Translations under genes and position numbers: made by a program
The notes under the pieces: generated by a model
Told to the model about the DNA's origin: nothing
Database searches by the model: none
Seen by the model: only the letters and a program-made list of their open reading frames with translations
Source of the DNA: Saccharomyces mikatae IFO 1815
Taxonomy: Eukaryota > Ascomycota > Saccharomycetes > Saccharomycetales > Saccharomycetaceae
Reading direction: 5' to 3'
Assembly (NCBI RefSeq): GCF_947241705.1
Contig: NC_079267.1
Location: 124,001-188,000 of the forward strand
Length of the DNA: 64,000 bases
Shown here: in pieces, positions 20,590 through 32,037 of the stretch
Layout: every line of letters starts with the position of its first letter
Position numbering within the stretch: the stretch's first letter is position 1

Positions 20590-20780
20590 CTTATTTATAT
20601 ATATATATATATATTTAATACACATATTAACATCGAATCCACTCATCTTCTCTATATTCTTGGTTCCTTACACCTTCTATCATTGTTCTGTGATGTTTGA
20701 GTATATATACTATACTATATTATACTATACTACACTATGCTGTACTATACTATACTATACTATACTATGCTATGCTATAA
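20590..20780. repeat. AT and ACTAT microsatellites upstream of HSP104
   Basis: An alternating AT tract (about 20594-20614) is followed by a run of pentamers of the actat type (about 20700-20780) with a few variants. Both lie between the ISA1 terminator and the HSP104 heat-shock element. Confidence 0.75.
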
Positions 20781-20789
20781 GCACTTTTT

Positions 20790-20807
20790 TTCTAGAATTT
20801 TCTAGAA
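20790..20807. promoter_or_regulatory. Heat-shock element of HSP104
   Basis: TTCTAGAATTTTCTAGAA gives four alternating Hsf1 half-sites (TTC, GAA, TTC, GAA) with two-base gaps, about 300 bp upstream of the HSP104 ATG. It closely resembles the HSE known in the S. cerevisiae promoter. Confidence 0.85.
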
Positions 20808-21103
20808 GGTTATTACTTAAAATCTTACATGTTCCATAAGGGGCCGCGATTTTTTCTGTTCGATTTTCAACAGGGGGTCCATCTCAAAGATCTGCAAATT
20901 ATATCAGAGCAAAAGACAAAAGAGCGCAAACTCATGCAGCCTGCCAAATTATTATATAAGGCATTGTGATATTGACTCAGTTCCTCCTTAATCCATTACT
21001 TTGCTATTTGGTCCCTTTTGCTCTTGCCTCGACACGTACCAATAATAATAAAAAATAAAACAAAAAGCAATTAACGACACGTACGACAAAACATATTGAA
21101 TAC

Positions 21104-23830
21104 ATGAACGACCAAACGCAATTCACAGAAAGAGCCCTAACGATTTTGACATTGGCTCAAAAATTGGCCTCAGATCATCAACATCCACAATTACAGCCTA
21201 TACATATTCTAGCCGCTTTTATTGAAACGCCTGAGGATGGGTCAGTCCCATATCTGCAGAATTTGATTGAAAAGGGCCGTTACGATTATGATCTTTTCAA
21301 AAAAGTAGTTAATAGAAATCTCGTAAGAATTCCGCAACAGCAACCTGCTCCTGCCGAGATAACTCCAAGTTATGCTTTGGGAAAGGTTCTACAAGATGCC
21401 GCCAAGATTCAGAAACAACAGAAAGATTCGTTTATAGCGCAAGATCATATACTATTTGCTCTTTTCAATGACTCGTCCATTCAGCAAATTTTTAAGGAAG
21501 CTCAAGTAGACATTGAGGCTATCAAGCAACAAGCCCTTGAACTTCGTGGTAACGCCAGAATTGATTCCCGTGGGGCTGATACAAACACACCTTTGGAATA
21601 CCTATCTAAATATGCCATTGATATGACCGAGCAGGCCCGTCAAGGTAAGCTAGATCCTGTCATCGGCCGTGAAGAAGAAATAAGAAGCACTATCAGGGTT
21701 CTGGCTAGAAGAATCAAGTCCAACCCATGTTTGATTGGTGAGCCAGGTATCGGTAAGACCGCTATCATTGAAGGTGTTGCTCAAAGGATTATCGATGATG
21801 ATGTGCCCACTATTTTACAGGGTGCCAAATTATTCAGTTTGGATTTAGCCGCATTGACTGCAGGTGCCAAGTATAAAGGTGATTTTGAAGAAAGATTCAA
21901 GGGAGTCTTGAAGGAAATCGAGGAATCGAAAACTTTGATCGTTTTGTTCATCGATGAAATTCACATGTTGATGGGTAACGGTAAAGATGATGCTGCTAAC
22001 ATCTTGAAGCCAGCTTTGTCTAGAGGCCAGTTGAAAGTAATCGGTGCCACCACCAATAATGAATATAGATCTATTGTGGAAAAGGATGGTGCCTTCGAAA
22101 GAAGATTTCAGAAAATTGAAGTTGCTGAGCCAAGTGTGAGACAAACTGTCGCCATCTTGAGAGGTCTACAACCAAAATATGAAATACATCATGGTGTAAG
22201 GATCCTGGATAGCGCCTTGGTCACTGCTGCTCAATTAGCCAAGCGTTACCTACCATATAGAAGATTACCAGATTCTGCTTTAGATTTAGTCGATATATCT
22301 TGTGCTGGTGTTGCAGTGGCAAGAGATTCTAAACCGGAAGAACTGGACTCTAAGGAACGTCAATTGCAGTTGATTCAAGTGGAAATTAAGGCTTTAGAAA
22401 GAGATGAAGACGCTGACTCCACCACTAAGGATAGATTAAAGTTGGCTAGACAAAAGGAAGCTTCGTTGCAAGAAGAATTAGAACCATTAAGGCAACGTTA
22501 CAACGAAGAAAAACACGGCCATGAGGAACTAACACAGGCTAAAAAGAAACTTGATGAATTAGAAAACAAGGCTCTTGATGCGGAACGTAGATATGATACT
22601 GCTACCGCTGCTGATTTAAGATATTTTGCCATTCCAGATATCAAGAAACAAATCGAAAAGCTTGAAGATCAAGTCGCTGAAGAAGAAAGGCGTGCTGGTG
22701 CCAGCTCTATGATTCAAAATGTGGTCGATTCAGATACTATTTCCGAAACAGCCGCAAGATTGACTGGTATCCCTGTTAAGAAATTGTCGGAATCTGAAAA
22801 TGAAAAGTTGATTCATATGGAACGTGATTTATCTTCTGAAGTTGTGGGCCAAATGGACGCTATTAAGGCAGTCTCCAACGCCGTGAGATTGTCCAGATCT
22901 GGTTTAGCTAACCCAAGACAGCCAGCATCCTTCTTATTTTTGGGTTTGTCAGGTTCCGGTAAAACTGAATTAGCTAAAAAGGTGGCTGGATTTTTGTTTA
23001 ATGACGAGGATATGATGATCAGGGTCGACTGTTCCGAATTGAGTGAAAAATACGCTGTTTCTAAACTATTAGGTACCACGGCAGGTTATGTTGGCTATGA
23101 TGAAGGTGGGTTCTTAACTAATCAACTGCAATACAAACCATATTCTGTTTTATTATTCGATGAAGTGGAAAAGGCTCATCCTGATGTTTTAACTGTTATG
23201 CTACAAATGCTGGACGATGGTAGAATTACTTCCGGTCAAGGTAAGACGATTGACTGCTCCAATTGTATTGTTATTATGACTTCCAATTTGGGTGCTGAAT
23301 TTATTAATTCTCAGCAAGGATCCAAGATTCAAGACTCTACTAAAAATTTGGTCATGGGTGCCGTTAGACAACACTTCAGGCCGGAATTTTTGAATAGAAT
23401 CTCCAGTATCGTCATTTTCAATAAACTATCGAGAAAGGCTATTCATAAGATTGTGGATATTCGTTTGAAAGAGATTGAAGAGAGATTCGAGCAAAATGAC
23501 AAACATTACAAGTTGAATTTGACCCAGGAAGCCAAGGATTTCTTGGCCAAATATGGTTATTCTGATGACATGGGTGCACGTCCACTAAACAGGTTAATTC
23601 AAAACGAAATTTTGAATAAATTAGCTCTTAGAATCCTGAAAAATGAAATTAAGGATAAGGAAACAGTTAATGTCGTTTTGAAGAAAGGTAGATCCCGTGA
23701 TGAAAATGTTCCTGAGGAAGCCGAAGAATGTTTGGAGGTTTTACCAAACCACGAAGCAACGGTGGGGGCCAATGCCTTAGATGATGACGATAACGGAGAC
23801 AGTATGGAAATTGACGATGATTTAGATTAG
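21104..23830 (+). CDS. HSP104: Hsp104 protein disaggregase
   Basis: A 908-residue ClpB/Hsp104 chaperone, identical in length to S. cerevisiae. The order is N domain, first AAA module (Walker A GEPGIGKT, residues 212-219), coiled-coil middle domain (about 410-540), second AAA module (Walker A GLSGSGKT, about 614-621) and an acidic tail ending in DDLD, which contacts TPR cofactors. It extracts proteins from aggregates with Hsp70/Hsp40 and fragments prions. Only a few substitutions against remembered S. cerevisiae sequence are visible, most in the last 40 residues. SSA2 nearby encodes its Hsp70 partner. Confidence 0.98.
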   Translation: MNDQTQFTERALTILTLAQKLASDHQHPQLQPIHILAAFIETPEDGSVPYLQNLIEKGRYDYDLFKKVVNRNLVRIPQQQPAPAEITPSYALGKVLQDAAKIQKQQKDSFIAQDHILFALFNDSSIQQIFKEAQVDIEAIKQQALELRGNARIDSRGADTNTPLEYLSKYAIDMTEQARQGKLDPVIGREEEIRSTIRVLARRIKSNPCLIGEPGIGKTAIIEGVAQRIIDDDVPTILQGAKLFSLDLAALTAGAKYKGDFEERFKGVLKEIEESKTLIVLFIDEIHMLMGNGKDDAANILKPALSRGQLKVIGATTNNEYRSIVEKDGAFERRFQKIEVAEPSVRQTVAILRGLQPKYEIHHGVRILDSALVTAAQLAKRYLPYRRLPDSALDLVDISCAGVAVARDSKPEELDSKERQLQLIQVEIKALERDEDADSTTKDRLKLARQKEASLQEELEPLRQRYNEEKHGHEELTQAKKKLDELENKALDAERRYDTATAADLRYFAIPDIKKQIEKLEDQVAEEERRAGASSMIQNVVDSDTISETAARLTGIPVKKLSESENEKLIHMERDLSSEVVGQMDAIKAVSNAVRLSRSGLANPRQPASFLFLGLSGSGKTELAKKVAGFLFNDEDMMIRVDCSELSEKYAVSKLLGTTAGYVGYDEGGFLTNQLQYKPYSVLLFDEVEKAHPDVLTVMLQMLDDGRITSGQGKTIDCSNCIVIMTSNLGAEFINSQQGSKIQDSTKNLVMGAVRQHFRPEFLNRISSIVIFNKLSRKAIHKIVDIRLKEIEERFEQNDKHYKLNLTQEAKDFLAKYGYSDDMGARPLNRLIQNEILNKLALRILKNEIKDKETVNVVLKKGRSRDENVPEEAEECLEVLPNHEATVGANALDDDDNGDSMEIDDDLD

Positions 23831-24687
23831 ATTTATTTAGTGTGATTCATATAGACAACTCTTGAATTCATGATACAATACTTAATATATAATAATAATG
23901 GAAAGAAAGTGTTTAATTATTTTTGAGGTTTTGAATAGTATGGGTGGCGAAGCCTTTTAACATTTAGTAAGGCTATTTTCTACCAACTTAAAAATAAATA
24001 AAAAATAAAAAATAAAATTCACGGAGTTTTAACTCTCTTGTTACTGTTTTAGAGACATATTACTTTATACTGAAAATTCTAACGATACTATAATTTGTAC
24101 CATCTTTTAAACATAGTATATGTTTCAGAAAAATGGGAAGTTTGAGAATTACTGGAATTTAATTGGTATAAAGTCAGTTTTATTTTGTATACAAAATATA
24201 CTGGAAGTTCTCCAAAAATTGAGTTTGGAGTTTGTTTGTTCGAATCAAACCCATGATTCACGTGGAAAGCATAGGCATCCATGAGACGAATATCATAATT
24301 CTATACATTATCATATTTTTCTCCTTTTCTTTTCCATACGTTGTCATACATTTTTTCATTACATCATCAATCCTTGCATTTCAGCTTTCACAAACTTCGG
24401 TGACTGTTTCCCATCGTTTATTTTATCTTTCTAAGACCGGATATGATAATATACTAGCAATATGGTTACTAATCAATAGAAGGTAATTGGTTCTCATTAC
24501 AACAAAGACAAAAATAAAAAGTTTCCTTAGTACTTGATAAGAAAGTTCGCTACGTGACATATGCATTCTTCCTAGTGAACTTACTAATGAAGTATTAAGG
24601 GACTTATGATCTTAACTTAAACTTGTTCTTCTATATCTATGTGTTCCGTGTTGTATTGCGGTTTCCTAAAATGCTACTATTTATATA
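23831..24687. other. A/T-rich region 3' of HSP104
   Basis: An 857-bp stretch without a gene, very rich in A and T. A perfect 5-bp hairpin with loop TTCGAAT (24234-24250) resembles a tRNA T-arm and internal B box, but no tRNA body fits around it. Confidence 0.5.
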
Positions 24688-24856
24688 TGTTAGAATGAAA
24701 ATCAACTATCATCAATCAGCTAGTAGTCTTTCTACTAGTGTATTATCATATTCGGTGTTAGAAGATGACATAAGTTATGAGAAGCTGTCATCGAAATAAG
24801 TGGAAGCTGAAATGCAAGGATTGATAACGTAATAGGATAATGACTGACAACATATA
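24688..24856 (+). mobile_element. Partial Ty1/Ty2 delta LTR (fossil)
   Basis: It starts TGTTAGAATGAAAATCAACT and follows the delta sequence for about half its length, then meets the next delta. It is more diverged from the delta consensus than its neighbour, so probably the older insertion. It is broken. Confidence 0.85.
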
Positions 24857-25188
24857 TGTTGTAATATAAATCAACTATCATCTACTAACTAGTATTTACG
24901 TTACTAGTATATTATCATATACGGTGTTAGAAGATGACGCAAATGATGAGAAATAGTCATCTAAATTAGTGGAAGCTGAAACACAAGGATTGATAATGCA
25001 ATAGGATAAATGAATAACAACATATAAAACGATGATAATAATGTTTATAGAATTGTGTAGAATTGCAGATTCCCTTTTATTGATTGCCAAATCCTCGAGG
25101 AGAACTTCTAGTATATCTACATACCTAATATTATTGCCTTATTAAAAAATGAATCCCAACAATTACATCAAAATCCATACTTATCTCA
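24857..25188 (+). mobile_element. Solo Ty1/Ty2 delta LTR (fossil)
   Basis: A near full-length delta of 332 bp, from TGTTGTAATATAAATC to CTTATCTCA. It stays close to the delta consensus and looks relatively young. It lies head-to-tail with the partial delta on its left and within 200 bp upstream of a tRNA gene, the usual Ty1/Ty2 target zone. No internal Ty1/Ty2 coding region is present, so it is a solo LTR. Confidence 0.9.
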
Positions 25189-25269
25189 GTTTTATATACC
25201 TCTCTTATATAGTTTAAGAAAGAACGACTTACTCTTAATTATTCCAACTTACTAAACCACCAATTATCA

Positions 25270-25352
25270 ATATGTTTAATATGTGTTTTATGTACGTTTA
25301 GGATGACGTATTGACGTACGAAGGTATCCAATTCTGAGATCAAACTGACAAC
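25270..25352 (-). mobile_element. Sigma (Ty3) LTR remnant (fossil)
   Basis: On the reverse strand this matches the start of sigma: the blocks ATATGTGTTTTATG and TGACGTATTG agree with sigma read backwards. The element edge (CAACA at 25348-25352) lies 9 bp from the tRNA 5' end, as expected for Ty3, which inserts at Pol III start sites. It is incomplete and diverged, so old. Confidence 0.7.
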
Positions 25353-25361
25353 AAAAAAATT

Positions 25362-25464
25362 GGGCGTGTGGTCTAGTGGTATGATTCTCGCTTTGGGAGA
25401 CTCCCAGTTTAAACTGGAAGACGAAGCATGCGAGAGGCCCTGGGTTCAATTCCCAGCTCGCCCC
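25362..25464 (+). tRNA. tP(UGG)L: tRNA-Pro (anticodon UGG) with intron
   Basis: A 103-bp gene. The anticodon TGG is at 25394-25396, in a loop closed by TCTCGC and GCGAGA. A 31-base intron begins one base after the anticodon (about 25398-25428), the standard position. An A-box-like GTGGTCTAGTGGT and a B box GGTTCAATTCC are present. Acceptor strands GGGCGTG and CTCGCCC pair with one mismatch. A TTTT Pol III terminator follows at 25465. Position and length match tP(UGG)L of S. cerevisiae chromosome XII. Confidence 0.96.
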
Positions 25465-25468
25465 TTTT
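25465..25468 (+). terminator. Pol III terminator of tRNA-Pro
   Basis: A run of four T directly follows the discriminator base of the tRNA, with a second T run shortly after. Confidence 0.8.
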
Positions 25469-25649
25469 AATTTTTCATATTCTGAAATTTTTTTAATAGA
25501 TGGCACGAAAGATTTGTATCTGTGACTATTAAAATATTTCAATTCGGATGAGTATGCAGTGGATCTAATATTAATAACACACTACAGCCGCTGATAATGA
25601 CAAGCTATGTTCATTTGATTATTTTTTCATTTTCGCTTATTGAATTCGC

Positions 25650-27255
25650 ATGGGCTAGACCACCTACTACAGTGAATCCCATGAATCCTTAAGAAATTCG
25701 GTTAAACAACGTTTACACATCAACTCAATTGATGAAAATGAGAGAATTGAAGAGATTACAATCAATATCTTGATTAAAACAGTAATGGACTTGAGTTCGG
25801 CTGACTCTTATTATTCAGAAAGAAATTTTAAGTACTGTAAATTGAATTTACACAGCTCGGTAAACTGTAGAAAGAAAATAAATAGAGAACTTAGGAATCC
25901 CATGTCCAGCTACTCAAAAGGTCCTTATTCGCAAGGTTCAGCCCAAAAGGAATAAATTAAAACAGGCACAAAACCAGTCAGAATCTTTGAAAAAACAAAA
26001 GAAGAAGAACAAAAATGGTTCAAACAAAAACCTAGTCATTACTGGAACTGGCTCAGGTGTCAATATTACGAATAATAAGAATATATTGCACGATTATGAA
26101 GATAACAAAGAGAAAGTAAAATTCTTTGGGATTGGGAAAAATAACTCAGTTCCCGTTAAAGGATAAGGATACATTAAAATAAAATGTAACACAAATAATG
26201 ATTACTTATTAGCTCATTATGTTCCTGAAGAAGAAACTACCATTATCATTGGTTATGAGTTAGCTACAGAAACAGATCTGGATTTAAGCAAAGACTATTC
26301 TACCTTGGAAAACAAGGAAATGAAAATTAAAATTCATGTAAAAGTGGAGTTATTCACGTGAAAATGGATGACTTAATTGATCAAGCTGTATATGATGGTA
26401 AAATCAATGCAATACACCCAACTTTTAAAAAAATAAGACTGAAGCCTCAAAATTTAAACTTAAAAGATGCTCATAAACGAATGGGACATACAGGAGTTCA
26501 ACAAATTAAAAACACCATTAAACATAGTCATTACGAAGAAAGTATCAACATGATTAAAGATTCAAATGAATTTTGGTGTGAAACCTGTAAAGTTTCAAAG
26601 CCACGAGAAGGAACAATCATGCAGGATCTATGAACGAACACAGTATCGATCATGAACCGGGTTCGTCGTGGTGCATGGATATCTTTGGTCCAGTATCAAC
26701 TGGAACTCGGATACGAAAAGATACATGTTTATTATGGTTGATAACAATACAAGATATTGTATCACCTCCACACATTTCAACAATAATGCTGTAACTATCT
26801 TGGCACAGATCAAAAAAATATTCAGTATGTGGAAACTCAATTTGACAGAAAAGTCAGAGAAATCAATTCAGCCCAAGGAACTGAATTTATAAATGATCAG
26901 ATAGCAGAATATTTTGTTTTAAAAGGAATTCATCATATTTTTCCTGCTACATAAGATCATGCTGCCAACGGAAGAGCAGAAAGATACATCAGAACCATCG
27001 TTACTTATGAAACAACATTGTTAAAACATAGTAAATTACGTATTAAATTTTGGGAATACGCAGTGACATCTGCTACCAATGTACGCAATTGTTTAGAAAA
27101 CAAAGCCACAGTTCAACTACCATTACAGGCGATCTCTAGTCAATTTGTGAAAGTGAGATTCATGTCCTTCTTACCCTTCGGAGAACAAGGAATAATTTGG
27201 AATCATAATCACAACAAGCTGAAACCGTCAGGACTTAGTGCTCTAATATTCTGAA
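25650..27255 (+). mobile_element. Ty4-family (Ty4/Tsu4-like) internal fragment (fossil)
   Basis: Pieces matching the Ty4 polyprotein follow one another in order on the plus strand: the C-terminal gag part with its CCHC region (about 25680-25910), a protease region (about 26030-26350), the integrase zinc-binding region (about 26450-26600) and the integrase core (about 26640-27250). I recognise no reverse transcriptase or RNase H, and no tau-type LTR at either side. It is broken in several places, with at least half a dozen breaks. By eye it is roughly two-thirds identical to remembered Ty4 protein, so it is either old or derived from a diverged Ty4 relative such as Tsu4. Confidence 0.85.
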
Positions 27256-28781
27256 TATAAAACTCAACTCAGGCTCTGATCATATCGCTTTATAGTTAGC
27301 ATTGGTATTACCATGCCGCTAAATAGCACTTTGGCCAGAAGCGATATTCTATCGAGCCTGTAAGAATATTCTGATTACTAATCATCAATTTTTAATAAAA
27401 GCACCATTCTTCATCAGTTATACTTATCATCATTATATTATTTTATACTATTATTAATATGTAGTTTGATAAAAATCAAGAATATCAAGAAGTTTAATAA
27501 AATTTACAAATAAACTATTTTTGTTTCAAAAGGCGTCTGTGGCCTAATATTTACAATTAATTCAACTGGTGAAATCCAGTCGCTTGTTAAAGAAGGACTT
27601 GGCATACTATGCCATGAACATGGCTCCTCTATTCCCATCCATGCAACATTTGCCATTTTATTTTTAAAAAGAAGAGTGCAATTGGCTGCTCATGACTTTG
27701 AAACCAGCGGAAGTTTGCAGGTAGCATACAGTATTTAGTTATTTCCTCCTGAGTGGTTCATTAATATCAGGCAAAGTGTGGATTAACGAAAAAAACAACA
27801 ACTTAGAGGGTATAAGTACAAGCCTCTATAGTAGCCTTATCGATAATTTCTGAAATTTTGCTCCTAGCTGATGAAAAGGGAAAGTACCTTATGTTTTACG
27901 TCGTACAGCAAAGCCAATTTTGAAAACATAAAGGATACTTCATATAATGAGAAACCCCTTTTGCTCATGAGAAATGGTGTTACCACTGCAGCGACATTAT
28001 GAACCACCTTGTTTCAAAATGTAGTACGGAAGAATTATGTGTTGAGCTCATTTGTTTTATGACTCCGAAATGAACAAGAAGCCTACAAAAATGTTTGCAC
28101 CAGCTTCCTTGCATATGGAAAGGTGCCAATAGAACCATGCACTAATTTTCAATACTAAGTCTCTAATGTAGTCAAGAATATTGCTCACCATTTTTCTCGG
28201 TAGCCAGTAATAATTCACGTTTAGCCTCGTATACAAGATAGAAATGCCTTATCTAAGTATGTCTTCCTGAAGTATCGCAGGTCCACAATAATTAGTAACA
28301 TGCAGAATACTAAAATAGGAAAAACCAACCCCTTATTTCCCTAGCAACCGTTTATAGCATACCCAAAAAGGCAACAACTATGACTTCTGAACGAGGGTCC
28401 AGCGCCAAGTCTATTTTCGGACCTTAACAGAAAACTCAACACACTAACAGGGTATGTATAGCACTTCTTGTTATCATTAACTGTACCGAAACATTATTGA
28501 ATCCTACGCAGTTGCTTGGCAACGAGGGGTTACATAACATCAAAGTGTGCCTTCATATACGAGATCTGCTGAATCTGTATCGTTGAGGAAATATAGCACT
28601 CCCATTGGTAAAAGCTGAAAGACTCGCGATGTGCATTCAGGATCTTATTTGAACTGCTGCTGCTTGCTGTCCAAAGAATTTATATAAATAGAGCGCTTTG
28701 ATTAGCTATCTTTGAGAGTATGTCTCCATTCTTTTCCTTCTAGCTCAGACTATATCAGTACTGAGAAAAAAAAGAAATACA
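27256..28781. other. Gene-poor region and PAU17 promoter
   Basis: A 1526-bp stretch. The left part is A/T-rich. A 74-codon open stretch without ATG (27514-27735) reads on the plus strand, but I do not recognise it. Nearer PAU17 there are two TCGTATA-type motifs (28227-28233 and, reversed, 28556-28562), like the anaerobic AR1/Upc2 element, and a TATA box. Confidence 0.5.
28681..28690 (+). promoter_or_regulatory. TATA box of PAU17
   Basis: TATATAAATA lies about 100 bp before the PAU17 ATG, as is usual for inducible PAU genes. Confidence 0.7.
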
Positions 28782-29156
28782 ATGGTCAAACTAACTTCAA
28801 TTGCCGCAGGTGTTGCCGTTATCGCTGCCGGTGTTGCCGCTGCCCCAGCTACCACCACACTATCTTCCTCTGACGAAAGAGTTAACTTGGTCGAATTAGG
28901 TGTCTACGTTTCCGATATCAGAGCTCACCTGGCTGAATACTACTCCTTCCAAGCTGCCCACCCAACTGAAACCTACCCAGTTGAGATTGCTGAAGCTGTC
29001 TTCAACTACGGTGATTTCACCACCATGTTGACCGGTATTGCCCCAGACCAAGTCACCAGAATAATCACCGGTGTCCCATGGTACTCCACCAGATTGAGAC
29101 CAGCCATTTCTAGCGCTTTATCCGTAGATGGTATCTACACTGCCGTACCAAACTAA
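28782..29156 (+). CDS. PAU17: Pau17-like seripauperin
   Basis: A 124-residue member of the seripauperin family. It has a cleavable-type signal peptide ([20 protein letters not shown]) and the family core ([20 protein letters not shown], then [20 protein letters not shown]). PAU proteins are small cell-wall or secreted mannoproteins induced by anaerobiosis, cold and wine fermentation; their exact role is unclear. PAU genes form a large, mostly subtelomeric family. This internal location beside the tRNA and SSA2 is the PAU17 position, so the symbol comes from synteny as much as from sequence. Confidence 0.9.
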   Translation: MVKLTSIAAGVAVIAAGVAAAPATTTLSSSDERVNLVELGVYVSDIRAHLAEYYSFQAAHPTETYPVEIAEAVFNYGDFTTMLTGIAPDQVTRIITGVPWYSTRLRPAISSALSVDGIYTAVPN

Positions 29157-29592
29157 AATTTAACGTCCTTACGAATCAAATCCTATAATTATCAAAATGT
29201 TATGAATAAATGAAATGGTCCGATGATTTACGTATAGAAGTATTCTAAAAAGTTTAAAAATAAAAAAAATCTAATAATAGAAAGTTGGTAACATAAGTAA
29301 ATATATAGATCATATATTCTCAATATTATCAAGTTTCTGTTATTAAAGATTTTTCTTCCCTCAAGAATGATTCTTCTTCAATTGTTGTTATATATTCATT
29401 CTAGCTACGGATACCTACTGATATTGGTTAATGTTATTCAATTTATTATTATTATTATTTTATTTTATTCTTTTCTTTATCATTTCTATATAAAATACTA
29501 TTATATGATTTATTTTATCGTAAAAAAATTAAAAAATACAGAGGAAAGCAAAGTAAAACTTTTTGGATATTTTACAAGGACTAACACTAAGT
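29157..29592. other. PAU17/SSA2 convergent spacer
   Basis: A 436-bp, very A/T-rich spacer between two stop codons. It holds only the two 3' ends. Confidence 0.6.
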
Positions 29593-31512
29593 TTAATCAA
29601 CTTCTTCAACGGTTGGACCTTCAGCTTCTGGAGCTGGAGGAGCACCACCTGGGAAACCACCTGGGGCAGCACCTTCTGGAGCACCGCCAGCTTGGTACAA
29701 CTTAGACATGATTGGGTTAGCAACTTCTTGCAATTCCTTCAATTGGTCATCGAATTCTTCCTTGGTAGCAGTAGTGTTGCTGTCTAACCAAGAAATAGTT
29801 TCTTCAGCCTTCTTGGAAACAGCGTCCTTGTCAGCTTGTTCCAATTTGTCGCCAGCTTCAGAAATGGTGTTCTTCAAAGAGTAAGCAATAGATTCCAATT
29901 GGTTCTTGGAAGCAATTCTTTCAGATTCCTTTTCATCTTCTTCCTTGAATTTTTCGGCTTCAGAAACCATTCTTTCAATATCTTCCTTGGACAATCTACC
30001 CTTGTCGTTGGTAATGGTGATCTTGTTAGACTTACCAGTACCCTTTTCGACAGCAGAAACATTCAAGATACCGTTAGAGTCGACATCGAAAGTGACTTCA
30101 ATTTGTGGAACACCTCTTGGAGCTGGTGGAATACCACTCAATTCGAACTTACCCAACAAGTTGTTGTCCTTAGTCTTGGCTCTTTCACCTTCAAAGACTT
30201 GAATCAAGACACCTGGTTGATTGTCAGCGTAGGTAGAGAAAACTTCAGATTTCTTAGTTGGAATGGTAGAGTTTCTTGGAATCAACTTGGTCATGACACC
30301 ACCAGCAGTTTCAATACCCAAGGATAATGGAGCAACATCCAACAACAATAGATCTTGAGTCTTGGAAGATTGATCACCAGTCAAAATAGCAGCTTGGACA
30401 GCGGCACCGTAAGCAACAGCTTCATCTGGGTTGATAGATCTGTTTGGTTCCTTACCATTGAAGTAGTCAGTGACCAACTTTTGGACCTTTGGAATTCTAG
30501 TAGAACCACCGACCAAGACAATTTCGTCAACTTGAGACTTGTCTAGCTTGGCATCTCTCAAGACCTTTTCGACTGGGTCCAAAGTAGATCTGAATAAGTC
30601 AGCACATAACTCTTCGAATCTGGCTCTAGTGATGGAAGTGTAGAAATCGATACCTTCGAACAAGGAGTCAATTTCAACAGAGGTTTGAGCGGAAGAAGAC
30701 AAAGTTCTCTTAGCTCTTTCACAAGCGGTTCTTAATCTTCTCAAAGCTCTTTGGTTGGTGGACAAGTCCTTCTTGTTCTTTCTCTTGAATTCTTGGATAA
30801 AGTGGTTGACCAATCTGTTGTCGAAATCTTCACCACCCAAATGGGTGTCACCAGCGGTAGCCTTAACTTCAAAGATACCGTCTTCAATGGACAACAAGGA
30901 GACATCGAAAGTACCACCACCTAAATCGAAAATCAAGACATGTTCTTCCTTACCCTTCTTGTCCAAACCGTAAGCAATAGCAGCGGCAGTAGGTTCGTTA
31001 ATGATACGCAAGACATTCAAACCAGCAATAGTACCAGCATCCTTGGTAGCTTGTCTTTGAGAATCGTTGAAGTAAGCTGGCACAGTGACAACAGCATCGT
31101 TGACCTTAGCACCCAAGTAAGATTCAGCAGTTTCCTTCATCTTACCCAAAACCATGGAAGAGATTTGTTCTGGGGTGAACTTCTTAGTCTCACCTTTAAA
31201 CTCAACTTGAATTTGTGGCTTACCATCAACATCAACCAACTTGAATGGGAAATGCTTCATGTCACCTTGCACTTCTGGGTCGTTGAAGTTTCTACCGATC
31301 AAACGCTTAGCGTCAAAAACGGTGTTGGCTGGGTTCATAGCAGCTTGATTCTTGGCAGCATCACCAATTAATCTTTCAGTGTCAGTGAAACCGACGAAAG
31401 ATGGGGTGGTTCTGTTACCTTGGTCATTGGCAATAATGTCAACACGATCATTAGAGAAGTGAGCAACACAGGAGTAGGTAGTACCTAAATCAATACCGAC
31501 AGCTTTAGACAT
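29593..31512 (-). CDS. SSA2: Ssa2, cytosolic Hsp70
   Basis: A 639-residue Hsp70 with the length and C-terminal EEVD of S. cerevisiae Ssa2. The nucleotide-binding domain shows [10 protein letters not shown] near the start, [10 protein letters not shown] and VGGSTRIP. The substrate domain is followed by a Gly/Pro-rich tail ([15 protein letters not shown]). The EEVD end binds TPR co-chaperones and class II Hsp40. It folds new and damaged proteins, helps import into mitochondria and ER, and hands aggregates to Hsp104. SSA1 is nearly identical, so the symbol relies on synteny next to PAU17 and POM33. Strong codon bias fits high expression. Confidence 0.96.
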   Translation of the reverse strand: MSKAVGIDLGTTYSCVAHFSNDRVDIIANDQGNRTTPSFVGFTDTERLIGDAAKNQAAMNPANTVFDAKRLIGRNFNDPEVQGDMKHFPFKLVDVDGKPQIQVEFKGETKKFTPEQISSMVLGKMKETAESYLGAKVNDAVVTVPAYFNDSQRQATKDAGTIAGLNVLRIINEPTAAAIAYGLDKKGKEEHVLIFDLGGGTFDVSLLSIEDGIFEVKATAGDTHLGGEDFDNRLVNHFIQEFKRKNKKDLSTNQRALRRLRTACERAKRTLSSSAQTSVEIDSLFEGIDFYTSITRARFEELCADLFRSTLDPVEKVLRDAKLDKSQVDEIVLVGGSTRIPKVQKLVTDYFNGKEPNRSINPDEAVAYGAAVQAAILTGDQSSKTQDLLLLDVAPLSLGIETAGGVMTKLIPRNSTIPTKKSEVFSTYADNQPGVLIQVFEGERAKTKDNNLLGKFELSGIPPAPRGVPQIEVTFDVDSNGILNVSAVEKGTGKSNKITITNDKGRLSKEDIERMVSEAEKFKEEDEKESERIASKNQLESIAYSLKNTISEAGDKLEQADKDAVSKKAEETISWLDSNTTATKEEFDDQLKELQEVANPIMSKLYQAGGAPEGAAPGGFPGGAPPAPEAEGPTVEEVD

Positions 31513-32037
31513 TTTATATTAGTTCTGTATAAATCTGCTTGATATTCTAACAACAAACAGACAAAGAATAAGACTAATTTTAACAAGAAAATTATACATT
31601 TTGACTTTTTTTTGAGGAAAACCTAGCCCAATTGCGGCTTATATATATAACAATTCCTCCATACCTTCCAATACTTCTTACGAATGAAATTTCGTCAGAA
31701 CCTCGAAGCTTTTTTTCTCGAAGTTTTCAATGGAATGTTCTAGAAAAAAAAACTTTGAGAAGTGAGCCGGAAGAACCTCTCGGAAAAAAGCATCGGAAAT
31801 ACCACCAATAAGGGCCCAAGAGAGTAGGAGGAATATAGTAAATAGCTTGCAGTACAGCGACCCGACCATTGCGAGGCAGTAGTTACGTTGGTTCAGTGGC
31901 TCAATTGAAAGGATGAGATTGTACTAATAGAAAAAATAGGTCGTAAATAGGAAGATTGGTTAAGCCAAAAAAAAAAGGGGTGAGACGTTATATAAAGTAA
32001 TTAAAAGAGATTAAAATTGTAAATAGCAATAACAAGC
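31513..32037. promoter_or_regulatory. SSA2 promoter region
   Basis: A 525-bp region between the SSA2 ATG and the POM33 stop. A TATA-like tract (about 31638-31650) sits about 130 bp from the start. Several GAA/TTC units lie at 31700-31785, including TTCTCGAA at 31715-31722 and the perfect element listed separately. Confidence 0.7.
31733..31745. promoter_or_regulatory. Heat-shock element of SSA2
   Basis: GAATGTTCTAGAA is a perfect three-unit Hsf1 site (GAA, TTC, GAA, two-base gaps), 221 bp upstream of the SSA2 ATG. Confidence 0.8.

Larger units (their letters stand above)
20531..21103. promoter_or_regulatory. HSP104 promoter with stress elements
   Basis: A 573-bp region between ISA1 and HSP104. 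Besides the heat-shock element it shows two AGGGG stress elements (20839-20843 and 20872-20876) and a TATA box TATATAAG at 20953-20960, 144 bp before the ATG. This fits the known dual Hsf1 and Msn2/4 control of HSP104. Confidence 0.75.

Noticed and set aside
20570-20839. 89-codon frame between ISA1 and HSP104
   Set aside because: Made of AT and ACTAT microsatellite translation and overlapping the heat-shock element.
24857-25188. Full Ty1/Ty2 element at the delta
   Set aside because: No internal Ty1/Ty2 sequence follows; the nearby polyprotein remnants are Ty4-type and unrelated to this LTR.
29836-31371. Several open frames antisense to SSA2
   Set aside because: Antisense shadows caused by strong codon bias in the Hsp70 gene.
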